From Flavobacteriaceae bacterium (GTDB lineage: Bacteria; Bacteroidota; Bacteroidia; Flavobacteriales; Flavobacteriaceae): a stretch of 64,000 nt of DNA. Positions within the stretch are counted from its first letter, which is position 1. Each line of letters opens with the position of its first letter. The stretch spans positions 37,466 to 101,465 of the forward strand of contig JANQMD010000044.1 of assembly GCA_028280265.1 (NCBI GenBank), read 5' to 3'. This document shows positions 62,513 to 64,000 of the stretch, piece after piece. Both the position numbers and the translations under genes were made by a program. The notes beneath the pieces are model-generated. The model was not told where the DNA came from and made no database searches. It saw only the letters and a program-made list of their open reading frames with translations.

Positions 62513-62978
62513 GGTTTAAAGGTTTAAAAATGGCTTTTGGGGCCTTAAAAAATTGATCCAACGTTTTTTCCATCACCTGCAACTGTTTGGCAGCAGCCAA
62601 AAGCTGACTCTCTGAAATATTCCGCTCTATATGACTGTTGTGAACAATCTCACCTAGAGAGTTGCCAATTCTAGCGATTAAAAACTTGATCTGTTCAATG
62701 TCAGCATCAAAAGGCAGGTACACCTCAGTTGTGAGGTAAGCCAAAGCTGCTTTTCTGATAAAAGCACTTACTTTTTCATCGTAGCCTCTGGCAGCCTTAG
62801 CGATCTGGTTATATTCGCCAGGATGTACGACAATTTCTATTCGTTTGGTACGACCCCGATATTTTTTTCGGTATTCTTTGTGATAGATCTTGCGAAATTC
62901 CGCACGCAATTCCCTCCACCGCTCTTTGGGAAGCGGAGGAGAAATGTTACGTTGAAAAAGGAATTCTGCAAATGTCAT
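62493..62978 (-). CDS. MobC-like relaxosome accessory protein
   Basis: 161 residues. The ribbon-helix-helix-like segment KRIEIVVHPGEYNQIAKAARGYDEKVSAFIRKAALAYL (about 45-82) is typical of MobC/TraJ-type accessory proteins, followed by a long helical part. It would bind oriT and load the relaxase. Overlap with the relaxase gene shows coupling. Confidence 0.8.
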   Translation of the reverse strand: MTFAEFLFQRNISPPLPKERWRELRAEFRKIYHKEYRKKYRGRTKRIEIVVHPGEYNQIAKAARGYDEKVSAFIRKAALAYLTTEVYLPFDADIEQIKFLIARIGNSLGEIVHNSHIERNISESQLLAAAKQLQVMEKTLDQFFKAPKAIFKPLNLANDAD

Positions 62979-63049
62979 TACACAAAAGGGTTTAAAAAAT
63001 ATCCAGAAGCGGTCTTCCAGGGATCAGGCTTATATCACGTTTGTTAAAG
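62979..63049. other. intergenic gap, possible oriT
   Basis: The 71-bp gap upstream of the mobC-like gene contains GAAGCGGTCTTC (4-bp stem) within TCCAGAAGCGGTCTTCCAGG. In MOBP systems oriT usually lies next to mobC, so this is the most likely location in the window, but no nic site can be recognised. Confidence 0.25.
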
Positions 63050-63913
63050 TCAGTTCAAGTCTTTATTGAGTTTGTTTTTAATTATATACTCTGAATCTTT
63101 CGGGATCATCTCCAATAACTTTCCCATGCAGTCAGGACAATCATAATCGTATCCAGTCAATTTTAACTCTGGCTCTACACTTTGCCAAAAAGACTGAAAA
63201 ACAGGTGTGTTGGCACTGCTATTTTCAAAAGCAGCATCAAACAGTCGGTTGCCACCATCGGGATGTGCTTTGAATTGAAAAAAGTTTCGATCAATGACTC
63301 CATTTTTCTGAAGTGAAGTATAAAATCGTGCAGATTCGAAACGATCCTTGGAATGACTCCTATGAATGATCCCTAGTGTTATAAAACCAATCAGAGTATC
63401 TAAAAGCTGACTGTGTAATATGGTATTACTCTGACTACTTACCTGTACTTCTTTTTTCTCATTGGCTTTGTATCTGGAGCTGGTCGCACAGCGAAAACAA
63501 GCTGGTGTTACACTGGGAATTTGAAAAAATAGTTCTGCTGTCCTGCTATGGGCATACCATCCAGCCCAAATAGCAGGAATGTCATACCGTAAAGCCAGTA
63601 TATTTCCGTATGATTGAGCGGCAAAAGAGTCTGTTCCGAAAATAATTAGTGAGGCAGAACAAAAAATGGCTTTCTCTTCTTGTTCAGACAGGTCCTGTAA
63701 TTTTTTTCTGACCCCGGTAAAGTGTACACTCCGATTGATCTGTCCAATAGCTTCCCTGATGGCATCTACTTTGTATTTACCGATATCGGAATAATTGAAA
63801 TCTTGCCTTGACAGGTTTGCCGCCTCGACTTTGTCAAAATCAATCATAGTGATCTTTCCCACTCCTAGTCGAGCTAGGTTTTTTGCTAAAAGCCCTAGAC
63901 CTGGAGATTCCAA
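63050..63913 (-). pseudogene. ThiF/E1-like adenylyltransferase, N-terminus removed by an insertion sequence
   Basis: Residues after the start read LAKNLARLGVGKITMIDFDKVEAANLSRQDF, KYKVDAIREAI and FGTDSFAAQ, the ATP-binding Arg, Lys and Asp region of ThiF/MoeB/UBA1-like enzymes. Zinc pairs CFRC (about 143) and CPDC (about 264) are present. The Gly-rich loop GxGxxG and everything before it are missing: the frame runs upstream into IS-like repeat sequence and meets a TAG within it. The track 'M' is a TTG at the junction. Originally an E1-like activating enzyme, perhaps part of a ubiquitin-like defence or cofactor operon. Now probably inactive. Confidence 0.75.
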
Positions 63914-63914
63914 C

Positions 63915-64000
63915 GAAATTGACCCATGTAATCCTACGAAAGTGATCCACTAATTCCAGTGGAAACTGACCCACCCATTCCTGTGCAAATTGACCCATGC
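63915..64000. mobile_element. end of an IS21-like insertion sequence with four 13-bp repeats
   Basis: Four copies of (G/C)AAANTGAYCCAY start at 63915, 63938, 63962 and 63986, with a period of 23-24 bp. Multiple short direct repeats at the termini are a hallmark of IS21-family elements (IstA binding sites). The transposase genes would lie beyond the window, so family assignment is provisional. Confidence 0.55.

Noticed and set aside
63915-64000. Possible CRISPR repeats or plasmid iterons
   Set aside because: Only four short degenerate units with 10-11-bp gaps, located at a gene truncation point. An IS end fits better, though iterons cannot be excluded fully without more sequence.

Overview
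The window reads as the chromosome of a marine-type Flavobacteriaceae (Bacteroidota). Evidence is a low GC content, a type IX secretion (type B) C-terminal domain, Bacteroidota-style promoter boxes (TAnnTTTG) with hardly any Shine-Dalgarno sequences, a GSCFA protein, a TonB-dependent barrel with a CarboxypepD-like N-domain, and the alaS - M23 peptidase - MerR - LemA - TPM gene order familiar from this family. The genus cannot be fixed from sequence alone.

Layout. (1) 0-10.3 kb: a large secreted T9SS cargo protein, an enoyl-CoA hydratase plus PaaY, then a divergently controlled branched-chain amino-acid/keto-acid operon (Lrp-type regulator against E2, IlvE, fused E1 and a rhodanese). (2) 10.3-15.1 kb: a small membrane protein, a TPR sensor kinase with LuxR-type regulator, GSCFA and DUF1801 proteins. 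(3) 15.1-19.2 kb: alaS, M23 peptidase, MerR regulator. (4) 19.3-26.2 kb: a lipid-catabolism block (two acyl-CoA dehydrogenases, two SDRs, an aminoglycoside-phosphotransferase-like kinase) that resembles a 4-hydroxyacyl-CoA route and separates MerR from LemA. (5) 26.3-28.9 kb: LemA, whose reading frame is broken by a -1 shift, and three TPM-domain proteins. (6) 29-34.3 kb: a lipoprotein, a GNAT and a very large phosphoesterase/outer-membrane barrel fusion. (7) 34.8-46.9 kb: a redox-protection neighbourhood (EgtD, EgtB, hydrolase-OsmC fusion, DUF427, SelO, MsrA, MsrB) interrupted by orphan genes and by decayed copies of the selO 5' end and msrA 3' end. (8) 47-56.6 kb: an HD-phosphohydrolase/Pycsar-type membrane effector fusion facing a GAF protein, a TonB-type barrel, and the GTPases Der and Era. 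(9) 56.7-64 kb: an initiator tRNA-Met followed by a mobilizable element with a KAP-type P-loop NTPase, a run of small orphan genes, a VirD4/TraG-type coupling protein, a MOBP-like relaxase, a MobC-like accessory protein and a ThiF/E1-like gene cut off by what looks like the end of an IS21-type insertion sequence.

A family of short palindromic repeats (cores such as CTTCGACAAGCTCAG, GAGCGGAGTCGA, ATTCCTGCGAAGGCAGGAAT) is scattered through the chromosomal part, often as inverted pairs in intergenic gaps and twice in frame inside the branched-chain keto-acid dehydrogenase genes. I see no copy in the mobile region. Most lines of the ORF track are shadows and were left out. Several starts were moved to internal codons, and four genes appear to use TTG or GTG.
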